Assembly (NCBI RefSeq): GCF_003635165.1
Contig: NZ_ML058618.1
Coordinates: 31,582-95,581 of the forward strand
Reading direction: 5' to 3'
From: Burkholderia sp. Nafp2/4-1b
GTDB lineage: Bacteria > Pseudomonadota > Gammaproteobacteria > Burkholderiales > Burkholderiaceae
Length of the DNA: 64,000 nt
In this document: positions 24,169 to 32,463 of the stretch, piece after piece
Layout: every line of letters starts with the position of its first letter
How positions within the stretch are numbered: the stretch's first letter is position 1
Position numbers and translations under genes: made by a program
The notes under the pieces: generated by a model
What the model saw: only the letters and a program-made list of their open reading frames with translations
What the model was told of the DNA's origin: nothing
Database searches by the model: none

Positions 24169-26064
24169 ATGCCAGGAACCGCAGCGCCCGGCCGGCGAAG
24201 CACGTCCGTGCCCGCTTCGGCTCATCACACCCGCTCAGCCGCTGATCCCGACCTCGGCACGACGCTCAATGCCGCCGGCACGCCTGGCGCGGCGAGCGCC
24301 GCGCCGACCTCAGCAACCGCCGATCGCGTGCTGCGGCTCGGCTGGCGCGTCTGGCTGCTGGTCGCCGCGCTGGTCTGCGCGTATACGCTGCCGGGCGTGC
24401 TCGGTCACGATCCGTGGAAGCAGGACGAAACTTATACGTTCGGCATCATCCAGCACATGCTCGAGACGGGCGACTTCGTCGTGCCGACCAACGCGGGGCT
24501 GCCGTTCATGGAAAAGCCGCCGCTCTACGCGTGGGTCGCGACGAGCCTCGCGTGGCTGCTGCAGCGCGTGATGCCGCTGCACGACGCGGCACGGCTCGCG
24601 AGCGCGCTGTTCGCGGCGCTTGCGTTCGGCTTCATCGCGCGCGCGGCGCGCAGTGCGAGCCGCGCCGACAGCTCGCTCGACCTGCGCGTGATCGGCCCGG
24701 TCGTCCTGAGCGCCGGCACGCTCGTCGTGATCAAGCACGTACACGACATGATGACGGACGTCGCACTGTTCGCCGGCACCGCGATGGGCTTCTGCGGCCT
24801 GCTCGAACTCGTGATGCTGCACGTCGCGCGGGCGCGGCAGATGCAGCACGGGCTGCCGGTGCGGCCGTCCGGCCGCTGGGCCGCGCCGCTCTTCGGCGCG
24901 GGCGTCGGCATCGCGCTGATGTCGAAGGGGCTGTTCGTGCCGCTCGTGTTCGCGGCCACGCTCGCGGGTGCGCTGCTGCTCTACCCGGCCTGCCGGACGC
25001 GCGCGTTCGCACGCTCGCTCGGCGTCGCCGCGCTCGTGTTCGCGCCGTTCGCGCTGATCTGGCCGACCGCGCTGTTCCTGCGCTCCGAGACGCTGTTCAT
25101 GACCTGGTTCTGGGACAACAACGTCGGCCGCTTCTTCGGTTTCTCGGTGCCCGAGCTCGGCGCGGAAAACGACAAGCCGTTCTTCATCCTGCGCGCGTTC
25201 GTGCTGCTCGGCTTCCCGGTCGCGCCGCTCGCGATCGTCGCACTGGTGCGCGGCGCATGGCGCGACTGGCGCACGCCGCGCATCGCGCTGCCCGTGCTGT
25301 TCGCCGGCGTCGGCCTCGCGGTGCTGCAAGTGTCCGCGACCTCGCGCCAGCTCTACATCCTGCCGTTCTTCGCGCCGCTCGCGCTGGTCGCCGCGCAGGC
25401 GATCGACCGCCTGCCGCGCGGGCTGCATCTAGCGTGGGACTACCTGAGCCGCCTGTTGTTCGGTACCGTCGTCGCGCTCGCGTGGATGATCTGGGCCGTG
25501 ATGGCCGATCCCGGCGCATCGCGCGCGAACCTCGCGGTGCTGGGCCGCTGGCTGCCGCTCGACTGGACGATGCCGATCGAGCCCGGGCTCGTGATCGGCG
25601 CGCTCGTGCTGACCGTCGGCTGGCTGTCGCTGCTGCCGAAGCTGCGCACGACGGGCCTGTGGCGCGGCGCGCTGTCGTGGGGCGCCGGCGCGCTGGTCGC
25701 GTGGGGGCTCGTCTATACGCTGCTGCTGCCGTGGCTCGACGTCGCGAAGAGCTACCGCTCGGTGTTCGACGACCTGAACGCACATCTGGCGCTCGAATGG
25801 AGCGACGGCGACTGCATGGCGAGCCTGCACGGGCTCGGCGAATCGGAAGCGCCGATGCTGTACTACTTCTCGGGGATCCAGCACACGCCGATCGACGATG
25901 CGAAGACGACGCGCTGCACGTGGATGATCGTCCAGGGCGTGCGGGCCGTCGATCCGGCGCCGGGCAGCGAATGGAAGCTGTTCTGGACCGGCGCGCGCCC
26001 GGGGGACAACGAGGAACTGCTGCGCGTTTACGTGCGCACGCCTGAAGAACACGAAATGCAGTAA
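24169..26064 (+). CDS. ArnT/PMT-like membrane glycosyltransferase
   Basis: A 631-residue GT-C enzyme with about 12 membrane segments, related to ArnT, which moves 4-amino-4-deoxyarabinose from undecaprenyl phosphate to lipid A. The first periplasmic loop contains LGHDPWKQDETYTFGIIQHM with the catalytic Asp-Glu, followed by FMEKPPLYAW. The C-terminal 80 residues are a small soluble domain. The N-terminal 50 residues are a Ser/Ala/Thr-rich tail; an internal start is possible. No other arn genes are next to it, so the transferred sugar and acceptor are not established. A GC-rich hairpin follows. Confidence 0.88.
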   Translation: MPGTAAPGRRSTSVPASAHHTRSAADPDLGTTLNAAGTPGAASAAPTSATADRVLRLGWRVWLLVAALVCAYTLPGVLGHDPWKQDETYTFGIIQHMLETGDFVVPTNAGLPFMEKPPLYAWVATSLAWLLQRVMPLHDAARLASALFAALAFGFIARAARSASRADSSLDLRVIGPVVLSAGTLVVIKHVHDMMTDVALFAGTAMGFCGLLELVMLHVARARQMQHGLPVRPSGRWAAPLFGAGVGIALMSKGLFVPLVFAATLAGALLLYPACRTRAFARSLGVAALVFAPFALIWPTALFLRSETLFMTWFWDNNVGRFFGFSVPELGAENDKPFFILRAFVLLGFPVAPLAIVALVRGAWRDWRTPRIALPVLFAGVGLAVLQVSATSRQLYILPFFAPLALVAAQAIDRLPRGLHLAWDYLSRLLFGTVVALAWMIWAVMADPGASRANLAVLGRWLPLDWTMPIEPGLVIGALVLTVGWLSLLPKLRTTGLWRGALSWGAGALVAWGLVYTLLLPWLDVAKSYRSVFDDLNAHLALEWSDGDCMASLHGLGESEAPMLYYFSGIQHTPIDDAKTTRCTWMIVQGVRAVDPAPGSEWKLFWTGARPGDNEELLRVYVRTPEEHEMQ

Positions 26065-26066
26065 GG

Positions 26067-26105
26067 CCGGACGGCGCCGCGCGACGGCGCCGTCGTCAGG
26101 TCCGG
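26067..26105 (+). terminator. Hairpin after the ArnT-like gene (terminator without T-run)
   Basis: Nested stem: ccggac (26067-26072) with gtccgg (26100-26105), and gacggcgcc (26070-26078) with ggcgccgtc (26086-26094). It begins just past the stop codon and lies between convergent genes. There is no T-run, so it may only protect the 3' end. Confidence 0.4.
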
Positions 26106-26150
26106 CGAATGATGCCGGCGGTGCGCGAGCGCCACTTCACGCCCTTCCCC

Positions 26151-26768
26151 TCAAAACGACGAACCGGGTTGCCGCAGGAATGCGGTTTCCTCGTCGGTCG
26201 ACGCCCGGCCGAGAATCGCATTCCGGTGCGGGAAACGGCCGAAGCGCTCGACCACGGCCGCGTGGCGCAATGCGAAAGCGTGATAGCTCTCGCACCCGGC
26301 TTCGCCGCGAATGCCCGCGCACAACCGCACCGCCTCGCGCTGGCTCTCGTGCGACTCGTCATGCTCGAACGGCAGGTACGCGAACGCGCGGTGATGGCCG
26401 CTCGGCAGTTGTGCGTCCCACCCGGCCGCCACGACGCGTCGTGCGAGCGCCAGCGCCTTCGGGTCGGCGGCAAACGCGCGCGGCGTGCCGCGATGAATGT
26501 TGCGCGAGAACTGGTCGAGGACCACGATCAGCGCGAGCGCGCCGAGCGGCGTGTCGGCCCAGCGATCGCACGCACCTTCGCACGCAGCGTCGAGCAACGC
26601 GCCATAGCGCGTGCGCAGCACGTCGTCGAACGCCGCGCCGCCGTTGAACCATACCTTGCGCCTGTGCCCGAACTCGGCCGAATCCGGCGCGCCGAACCAG
26701 AAATCCAGAATCTCGCGCGCTTGCGGATCGAGCGCGGCAGCGCTGTCCGTCAGGTTGTCGACCGTCAT
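26151..26768 (-). CDS. DUF924-family protein
   Basis: A 205-residue helical protein. Signatures of the family are ILDFWFGAPDSAEFG near the N terminus, LIVVLDQFSRNIHRGTPRAFA, and HRAFAYLPFEHDESHESQ. It has a TPR-like all-alpha fold; no enzymatic activity is established. The ATG overlaps the AlaX stop (ATGA), suggesting coupling. The AlaX partnership is common enough to hint at a translation-quality link, but this is speculation. Confidence 0.9.
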   Translation of the reverse strand: MTVDNLTDSAAALDPQAREILDFWFGAPDSAEFGHRRKVWFNGGAAFDDVLRTRYGALLDAACEGACDRWADTPLGALALIVVLDQFSRNIHRGTPRAFAADPKALALARRVVAAGWDAQLPSGHHRAFAYLPFEHDESHESQREAVRLCAGIRGEAGCESYHAFALRHAAVVERFGRFPHRNAILGRASTDEETAFLRQPGSSF

Positions 26769-27496
26769 GCAAACTCCAGTACGAGGCGCCGTGTCCGCGC
26801 GCTCTTCTTTTCAAGTTTGGCGACCCGCAGGTCGCCGATTTCCGACGTGTTGCGCACGTGCGTACCGCCGCACGGCTGCAGATCGACGCCGTGGATACGC
26901 AGCAGCCGGACGCGGCCCAGCCCCATCGGCGGCTTCACGCTCATCGTGCGCACGAGGTCGGGCCGCTCGGCCATTTCCGCGTCGGTGATCCATTCGGTCG
27001 TGACCGCATGCGCGCCGCGCACCAGCCGCGCGAGACGATGTTCGACGTCGACGCGGTCGATCGCGTCCGACGTCGCGAAATCGAGCCGCACATAGTCGGC
27101 CGTCACGCTGCAGCCGTCGACCGGGTACGGCAGCACCGCGCACATCAGGTGCGCGGCCGTATGCAACCGCATGTGCCGGTAGCGGCGCAGCCAGTCGATG
27201 TCCGCGACCACGCGCGCGCCGGGCGCGAGCGCCGCAAGCTGCGCCTCCTGGCCCGCCGCGGGCACGTGCACGGCGTCATCCGGCGTTGCCCCGTCGAATT
27301 TGGCCTTGCGCGTGTCGGCGATCGTGATGGTGCTGCCGTCGCGCAGCGTCAGCGTGCCGGTGTCGCCCGCCTGCCCGCCGCCGAGCGGATAGAACACCGT
27401 GCGATCGAGGCGGATGCCGTCATCGCCGACGGCCGCGACGACGGCGTCGCATTGCGTCAGGTATGCATCTTCGCGAAACAGGGCCTGGGTCATCAT
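26765..27496 (-). CDS. Alanyl-tRNA editing protein (AlaX family)
   Basis: A 243-residue free-standing editing domain that hydrolyses mischarged Ser- or Gly-tRNA(Ala). The zinc site is complete: RLHTAAHLMCAVL (His-x3-His) and QPCGGTHVRN (Cys-x3-His). The N-terminal glycine-rich domain with YPLGGGQAGDTGTL identifies the longer AlaX class rather than the minimal one. It has two adjacent ATG codons at the start. It overlaps DUF924 downstream and lies 99 bases behind the haemoglobin gene. Confidence 0.93.
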   Translation of the reverse strand: MMTQALFREDAYLTQCDAVVAAVGDDGIRLDRTVFYPLGGGQAGDTGTLTLRDGSTITIADTRKAKFDGATPDDAVHVPAAGQEAQLAALAPGARVVADIDWLRRYRHMRLHTAAHLMCAVLPYPVDGCSVTADYVRLDFATSDAIDRVDVEHRLARLVRGAHAVTTEWITDAEMAERPDLVRTMSVKPPMGLGRVRLLRIHGVDLQPCGGTHVRNTSEIGDLRVAKLEKKSARTRRLVLEFA

Positions 27497-27595
27497 CGAG
27501 CCTCATATCGATGGGGAAACGGTCAGTGTCGCGCCGCACCGGACAGGCGCCCAGACGCAGATCGTCGGGCACCCGGACAGCAGCGTACCGGTCGC

Positions 27596-28006
27596 TCAAC
27601 CGGGCCGGTTACGCATCCAGTCGGCCGTGTCGTAAAACGAATGCATGAGCCGCTCGCGCAGCGGCTCGGGCAACCCGATGTCGTCCATCGCCCACGCCAT
27701 GCAGCGCAGCCACTGGTCGCGCTCGACCGATGCGATCGGGAACGGCAGGTGCCGCGCGCGCAGCCGCGGATGGCCGAACCGGCCGATGTAGTGGTCGGGG
27801 CCGCCGAGCCAGCCGCACAGGAACCAGAACAGCTTGTCGCGCGAGCCGTCGAGCGACGCCGGGTGCAGCGCGCGAATCTCCGCGAACTCGGGCTCGAGGT
27901 CCATCAGGTCGTAAAAGCGGTCCACCATGTCGCGCACGCGGGCTTCGCCGCCCACGAGCTCGAACGCCGTCGGCTGTGACGGCGCTTCATCATTCACATC
28001 GGTCAT
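27596..28006 (-). CDS. Group II truncated haemoglobin
   Basis: A 136-residue 2-over-2 globin binding haem and small gases (O2, NO). Signatures: FELVGGEARVRDMVDRFYDLM at the N terminus, LRALHPASLDGSRDKLFWFLCGWLGGP (proximal region), and HYIGRFGHPRLRARHLPF containing the proximal His. The conserved Trp of group II is in WLRCMAWAMDDIGL. Possibly involved in nitrosative or oxidative stress; no regulatory site is visible. It lies between the FtsX-like and AlaX genes. Confidence 0.92.
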   Translation of the reverse strand: MTDVNDEAPSQPTAFELVGGEARVRDMVDRFYDLMDLEPEFAEIRALHPASLDGSRDKLFWFLCGWLGGPDHYIGRFGHPRLRARHLPFPIASVERDQWLRCMAWAMDDIGLPEPLRERLMHSFYDTADWMRNRPG

Positions 28007-28048
28007 ACGGATAGTCGAAAACGGGATAGTCGGGGCCGCCGGCGACGC

Positions 28049-30664
28049 TCATGCGTCGCGCAGCGACTGCAGCGCCGGGCGCCGCAATACATTATGCAGG
28101 CTCAGCCAGCCGGCCGTACCCGCGCACGCGACGCCGGCCGCAATGCCGGCCGGCACGAGCCACGGATCGACGGCGAGCTGGAAGTCGAACACGCGCGACG
28201 CGAGCACCCAGCCGACCGCGATCGCGCCCGCCGACGCCAGCGCCCCGGCCAGCACGCCGACGACGACGAACTCCGCCCGCTGCACCGCATTGACCTGCGC
28301 ACGCGACGCGCCGAGCGCGCGCAGCAGCGCGGCCTCGCGCACGCGTTCGTCGCGCGAGCCGGCGAGCGCGGTGTACAGCACGAGCAAGCCGGCCGCGAGC
28401 GTGAACGCGAACAGGAACTGCACCGCGCCGACCACCTGCAGCATCATCCGCTGCAATTGCGCGAGGATCGGCGCGACGTCGATCGCGGTCAGGTTCGGGT
28501 AGCGTGCGATCAGCGGATCGAGCAGCGCCGCCTGCTCGGCCGGCAGGTGGAAGCTCGTCAGGTAGACGGCCGGGAAATCCTTCAGCACGGGCGGCGGCAT
28601 CAGCACGAAGAAGTTGACGCGGAACGAGCCCCAGTCGAGCTTGCGCACGCTGGTGATCGGCGCGTCGACCGTCAGGCCCGTCACGTCGAAGCGCAGCGTA
28701 TCGCCCGGCTTCACGTTCAGCGTCTTTGCAAGCCCGGCCTCGATCGAGATCTGCGCCCTGGCCGAATTGCCGAACCAGTCGCCGGCGACGATCCGGTTGT
28801 CGGACGGTAGTTCGGTCGTATACGACAGGTTGAATTCGCGGTCGACGAGCCGGCGCGCCTCTTCGGACGGATACGCATCGGGATTCACCGGCTTGCCGTT
28901 GATCGCGACGAGCCGGCCGCGCACCATCGGCGCCGGCAGTGCGTCGCGCACGCCGTGCGCGGCGAGCCACGCCGCGACGTCGTCGCGCTGGTCGGGCTGG
29001 ATGTCGATCAGGAACTGGTTCGGCGCATCGGGCGGCGTCGACTGCCGCCAGCCGGCGACCAGGTCGTTGCGCGTGATCGCGATCAGCAGCAGGCACATCA
29101 GGCCCAAGGCGAGCGCGGTGATCTGCAGCGCGCTGGCCGTGCCGCGCCGGTGCAGCGACGCGAGCGCGTAGCGCCAGCCGATGCCCGCGGCCACCCGCGC
29201 GTTGCGCACCGCACGCGCCGCCGCGTACAGCACGAGCCGCGCGATCAGCGCGAAGCCGACCAGCGCGCCTGCGAACCCGCCCGCGACGATCAGCCCGAGC
29301 TTCAGGTTGCCCGCCGCGACGATCAGCAGCCCGGCGAACAGCACGACACCGATCGCGTACGCGGCCCACGCGGTGCGCGACGCGTCGCCCCAGTCGCGCC
29401 GAAGCACGCGCACCGGCGGCACGCGGGTGAGCGGCACGAGCGGCGGCAGCGCGAAGCCGAGCAGCAGCACGAGCGCGGCGCCGATCCCGACGAGCGCGGG
29501 CCACGGCGTGGGCGGCGGCAGCACGACGTCGATCAGGCCGCCGAGCGCCGCGAGCAACGCCCAGTGGCCGCCATAACCGAGCACGGCGCCCGCGATGCCC
29601 GACACGATGCCGATGCCGGCGAATTCGAGCGCGAACAGCGCGCCGAGCGTGCGGCGGCTCACGCCGAGACAGCGCATCGTCGCGCAGCCGTCGAGGTGGC
29701 GACGCATGTAGCGCTGCGCGGCCATCGCGATCGCGACTGCCGCGAGCAGCGCGGTCAGGAGCGCGACGAGCGTCAGGAAATGGCGCGCGCGATCGAGCGT
29801 CTGGCGCACCTGCGGCTGGCCTTCCTGCAGCGACTCCAGCCCGACGCCGCGCAGCTTGCCGCCGTCGACGCGATCGTGCGCATAGGCCTCGAAGCGAGCG
29901 ACGGCCGGCGTGTCGCCGGCCACGAGCAGCCGGTACGTGACGCGGCTGCCGTAGCCGGTGAGCCGCGTCGCGGCGAGCTCGTCCGCGCGCATCATCAGCC
30001 GCGGCGAGAAATTGACGAACGAGAAGCCGCGATCGAGTTCGCGGGAGATCGACGCGGCGACGGTGAACGTACGCAGTCCGACGCGCACGGTGTCCCCCGC
30101 CTTCAGATGCAGTGCATCGAGCAGCACCGGATCGGCCCATACGGTGCCGGGTGCGGGAATGGCGGTCGCCTTGTGCGCGACGGTGGCACCGGCCGGCACG
30201 ATCTCGACCGCGCCGCGCAGCGGATACGCGGACGACACGGCCTTCACGGCCGCGAGGCGCGCGGGTGCCGCGCCGGTCCCCTGCCCGCCGGCGGCCGCCG
30301 CGACCATGCTCGGGAAGATCGCGGTGGTGGCGGTGCGCAGCCCGAGTGCGCGCGCCTCGCGATCGAACGACGGATCGACCGGACGGTCGGCTCGCACGAC
30401 GAAATCGGCGCCGAGCATCTGGCGCGCGTCGCGCTCGAGGCCCTGGCGCAACCGGTCGGCGAGAAAACCGACGCTCGTCAGCGCGGCGACCGCGAGCACC
30501 AATGCGAGCACGAGGAGGGTCAGTTCACCGGCACGCCAGTCGCGTGCGGTCATCCGCGCAGCCTGGCGGATCAGGTCGTGCCAGCCGAAGCGGCCGGCAT
30601 GCGCGGACCGCGCGGCCCGCGACGGGCTGGCGTGCTGCCGCTCGACGGGTGACGGCGCCTTCAA
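28049..30664 (-). CDS. FtsX-type ABC transporter permease (YbbP-like), no ATPase nearby
   Basis: An 871-residue inner-membrane protein with two FtsX/MacB-like four-segment units and a large periplasmic region. Start WRAGELTLLVLALVLAVAAL matches YbbP-type permeases, which work with a YbbA-like ATPase in lysophospholipid, lipoprotein or toxin export. TTG at 30664 is chosen: it overlaps the DUF4126 stop as TTGA, and the only in-frame ATG (30553) would cut off the LIRQAARMTARDW segment conserved in the family. No ATPase or TesA-like esterase gene is present here, unusual for this family. Substrate unknown. Confidence 0.9.
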   Translation of the reverse strand: MKAPSPVERQHASPSRAARSAHAGRFGWHDLIRQAARMTARDWRAGELTLLVLALVLAVAALTSVGFLADRLRQGLERDARQMLGADFVVRADRPVDPSFDREARALGLRTATTAIFPSMVAAAAGGQGTGAAPARLAAVKAVSSAYPLRGAVEIVPAGATVAHKATAIPAPGTVWADPVLLDALHLKAGDTVRVGLRTFTVAASISRELDRGFSFVNFSPRLMMRADELAATRLTGYGSRVTYRLLVAGDTPAVARFEAYAHDRVDGGKLRGVGLESLQEGQPQVRQTLDRARHFLTLVALLTALLAAVAIAMAAQRYMRRHLDGCATMRCLGVSRRTLGALFALEFAGIGIVSGIAGAVLGYGGHWALLAALGGLIDVVLPPPTPWPALVGIGAALVLLLGFALPPLVPLTRVPPVRVLRRDWGDASRTAWAAYAIGVVLFAGLLIVAAGNLKLGLIVAGGFAGALVGFALIARLVLYAAARAVRNARVAAGIGWRYALASLHRRGTASALQITALALGLMCLLLIAITRNDLVAGWRQSTPPDAPNQFLIDIQPDQRDDVAAWLAAHGVRDALPAPMVRGRLVAINGKPVNPDAYPSEEARRLVDREFNLSYTTELPSDNRIVAGDWFGNSARAQISIEAGLAKTLNVKPGDTLRFDVTGLTVDAPITSVRKLDWGSFRVNFFVLMPPPVLKDFPAVYLTSFHLPAEQAALLDPLIARYPNLTAIDVAPILAQLQRMMLQVVGAVQFLFAFTLAAGLLVLYTALAGSRDERVREAALLRALGASRAQVNAVQRAEFVVVGVLAGALASAGAIAVGWVLASRVFDFQLAVDPWLVPAGIAAGVACAGTAGWLSLHNVLRRPALQSLRDA

Positions 30665-31278
30665 TCGCGCTTGCCCCCAATCGAGTTGAGACGCGTCACC
30701 ATGTGGTTCGCCATCCCGCGGAAGCCGCCCGACACGCCGCGCCACAGGCGCGGCAGCGCCCAGGCCGACGCCGCGATGAAGGCGGCGAGCAGCACGAGGA
30801 ACGCGAGCGGGACGAAGAACGCGAGGGCGAGGCCGCCGAACACGAGACCGTCCTCGGTGGACGATGCGACCCAGTTCGAGATCGGTTCGGGCGACAGGTT
30901 GATCAGCGCGCGTGTGCCGGCCTTCGCGATGTGCGCGGCACCGGCGAGCGAACCGCCGGCCAGCCCGGCGACCGCGAGCACGGTCGGGTCCGCATGGCCG
31001 AGCGCACCGGCGGCGAGCACCGCGCCGGCCGGAATGCGGATGAAGGTGTGCACGGCGTCCCACAATGAGTCGAACGCGGGAATCTTGTCGGCAAGGAATT
31101 CGGTGACGGCGAGCACGGCGGCAGCGCCGATGACCCACGGGGACGTAAGGACGGCAAGCGTATCGGGCAGATGGAGCCAGCCGACCCGCGCGAGCACGCC
31201 GGCGATCAGCACCGTCAGGTAAAGGCGCAGCCCGCTCGCCCACGCGAGCCCCGCGCCGAGCGAAATGGCTTCGATCAT
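30661..31278 (-). CDS. DUF4126-family membrane protein
   Basis: A 205-residue membrane protein with about five hydrophobic segments, starting MIEAISLGAGLAWASGLRLY, the conserved family N terminus. FLADKIPAFDSLWDAVHTFI and AGALGHADPTVLAVAGLAGGS follow. No function is known. The open frame extends 38 codons upstream, but AAGGAGAGGG precedes the ATG at 31278. Its stop overlaps the TTG of the FtsX-like permease, so the two proteins are translated together and may act together. Confidence 0.88.
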   Translation of the reverse strand: MIEAISLGAGLAWASGLRLYLTVLIAGVLARVGWLHLPDTLAVLTSPWVIGAAAVLAVTEFLADKIPAFDSLWDAVHTFIRIPAGAVLAAGALGHADPTVLAVAGLAGGSLAGAAHIAKAGTRALINLSPEPISNWVASSTEDGLVFGGLALAFFVPLAFLVLLAAFIAASAWALPRLWRGVSGGFRGMANHMVTRLNSIGGKRD

Positions 31279-31460
31279 GGCCCTCTCCTTGCACTTTCCG
31301 TGCGATTTGCCGATAGATCGGATCGAGTCGGTATGACCGGCCGCGCGGCGCGTGGCGACCAGGGCCGATGGCCGCGGACGGCGCACCGGCATTCAGGCCC
31401 GAATACGTTCCATTATAGACAGGCTGGCAGGAGGGCCGGCGCAATTCCGCAGTGCGTCAG

Positions 31461-31510
31461 ACGGGTACGGGTACGGGCGCGGGTGCCGGCGCCGGGCCGG
31501 CGCCCGGCGA
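31461..31510. repeat. Hexamer repeat and GC hairpin after sugE
   Basis: Four hexamers of the form RCGGGY (acgggt, acgggt, acgggc, gcgggt; 31461-31484) merge into a 10-bp hairpin (about 31481-31490 with 31497-31506). They lie directly past the sugE stop. There is no T-run on the minus strand. Confidence 0.5.
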
Positions 31511-31517
31511 GCCGCCG

Positions 31518-31838
31518 TCAGGCAGCCGACGACAGCTTCAGGCCGATCAGCCCGAGCACGATCAGCGACGCGCTCGCGACGCGGGCGACGGTCAGCGCCT
31601 CGCCCATCATCACGATTCCGAACACGAACGCGCCGACCGCGCCGATGCCCGTCCACACCGCGTACGCCGTGCCGAGCGGCAACTGGCGCATCGCGACCGC
31701 GAGCAGCCCGAAGCTGGCAAGCGCCGTCACGATCGTGAACACCGAAGGCCCGAGTTTCGTGAAACCCTCGGACGATTTCATGCCGGCCGCCCAGGCCACT
31801 TCCAGCAAACCGGCGATCAGCAACCATACCCACGCCAT
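31518..31838 (-). CDS. sugE: SMR-family guanidinium exporter (SugE/Gdx)
   Basis: A 106-residue four-helix small multidrug resistance protein. The first helix reads MAWVWLLIAGLLEVAWAAGMK with the essential Glu14 in LLEVAWA, and the GdX signature GTAYAVWTGIGAVGAFVFGI follows. Gdx proteins export guanidinium in exchange for protons, distinct from EmrE drug exporters. The open frame extends 28 codons upstream but MAWVWLL is the family start. The guanidine-II riboswitch in its leader gives strong independent support for the substrate. Confidence 0.93.
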   Translation of the reverse strand: MAWVWLLIAGLLEVAWAAGMKSSEGFTKLGPSVFTIVTALASFGLLAVAMRQLPLGTAYAVWTGIGAVGAFVFGIVMMGEALTVARVASASLIVLGLIGLKLSSAA

Positions 31839-31860
31839 CTCGACGTACTCCGTCTCGGAT

Positions 31861-31904
31861 GGGGCCGTCCCCGTTGAAGCGAATGACCCGCGGTCGTCCG
31901 CGGG
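31861..31904 (-). promoter_or_regulatory. Guanidine-II (mini-ykkC) riboswitch upstream of sugE
   Basis: Two adjacent hairpins read on the minus strand. P1 is CCCGCGG-ACGA-CCGCGGG (31904-31887) and P2 is GGGG-ACGG-CCCC (31872-31861), 14 bases apart. Two stems capped by ACGR tetraloops just ahead of a Shine-Dalgarno define the mini-ykkC class, which binds guanidine and turns on translation of efflux genes. The downstream gene is a SugE/Gdx protein, the classical target. The linker before the ATG contains ACGGAG. Confidence 0.9.
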
Positions 31905-31912
31905 CGGCGCCG

Positions 31913-31921
31913 AGTATAACA
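31913..31921 (-). promoter_or_regulatory. Extended -10 promoter of the sugE riboswitch transcript
   Basis: On the minus strand TGTTATACT: a TG extension plus TATACT. The predicted start falls almost at the first riboswitch hairpin. No convincing -35 is seen. Confidence 0.55.
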
Positions 31922-32010
31922 AGATGCTTCCGGGCCGGCCCGATCAGGCGGCCTGCGGCGAACCGCAAATAGGGCGTGACCACGGCCGGGCCGCGCTGCA
32001 CTCGCCGCGC

Positions 32011-32295
32011 TCAGTTCGACACGCGCTTGGCGCCGCCCCCACCGACGCAGCGGTCGTCGCGATAGAGCGCCCATTCATCGCAGACGCGACCGTCCTTGAA
32101 CACGCACATGCCGACCTGGCCGCTCGGCAGGTTGCGGATCACGTGGCGGCCGCCGAGCTTCTCGCAATTGACCGACGCGGGATTGGCGAGCGCCGCTTGC
32201 GGCGCCGCGGGTTGCTGCCCGGGCGGCAGCGGCTGCGCGAACGCGCCGGACGCAGCAAGCGCCAGCGCAGCGATGACGACCAGACGGACGGACAT
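32011..32295 (-). CDS. DUF333-family secreted protein
   Basis: A 94-residue protein with a signal peptide (VVIAALALAASGAFAQ, cleavage after about residue 21). The mature part holds the DUF333 core: NPASVNCEKLGGRHVIRN, SGQVGMCVFKDGRVCDEWALY and a C-terminal DDRC. The four conserved Cys suggest two disulfides in the periplasm. Relatives are called putative hemolysin or periplasmic inhibitor-like proteins without firm evidence. The ATG at 32295 has GGAGCG upstream; the longer frame is rejected because only this start gives a signal peptide. Confidence 0.88.
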   Translation of the reverse strand: MSVRLVVIAALALAASGAFAQPLPPGQQPAAPQAALANPASVNCEKLGGRHVIRNLPSGQVGMCVFKDGRVCDEWALYRDDRCVGGGGAKRVSN

Positions 32296-32463
32296 TGCAC
32301 GCTCCTCGGTTTCGTTCGCGGAACGGTCAGCATAGCGGGGAATCCACGGCCGGTGTGCGCGGCCGGCGCCGGCGGCCGCACTGTCGCGCCGACGCAACTT
32401 CACCGATGCGCGGCCTTGCATTCCGGCCACATCGCGCGACATGCGGCGCACGGCCGCACCCTG

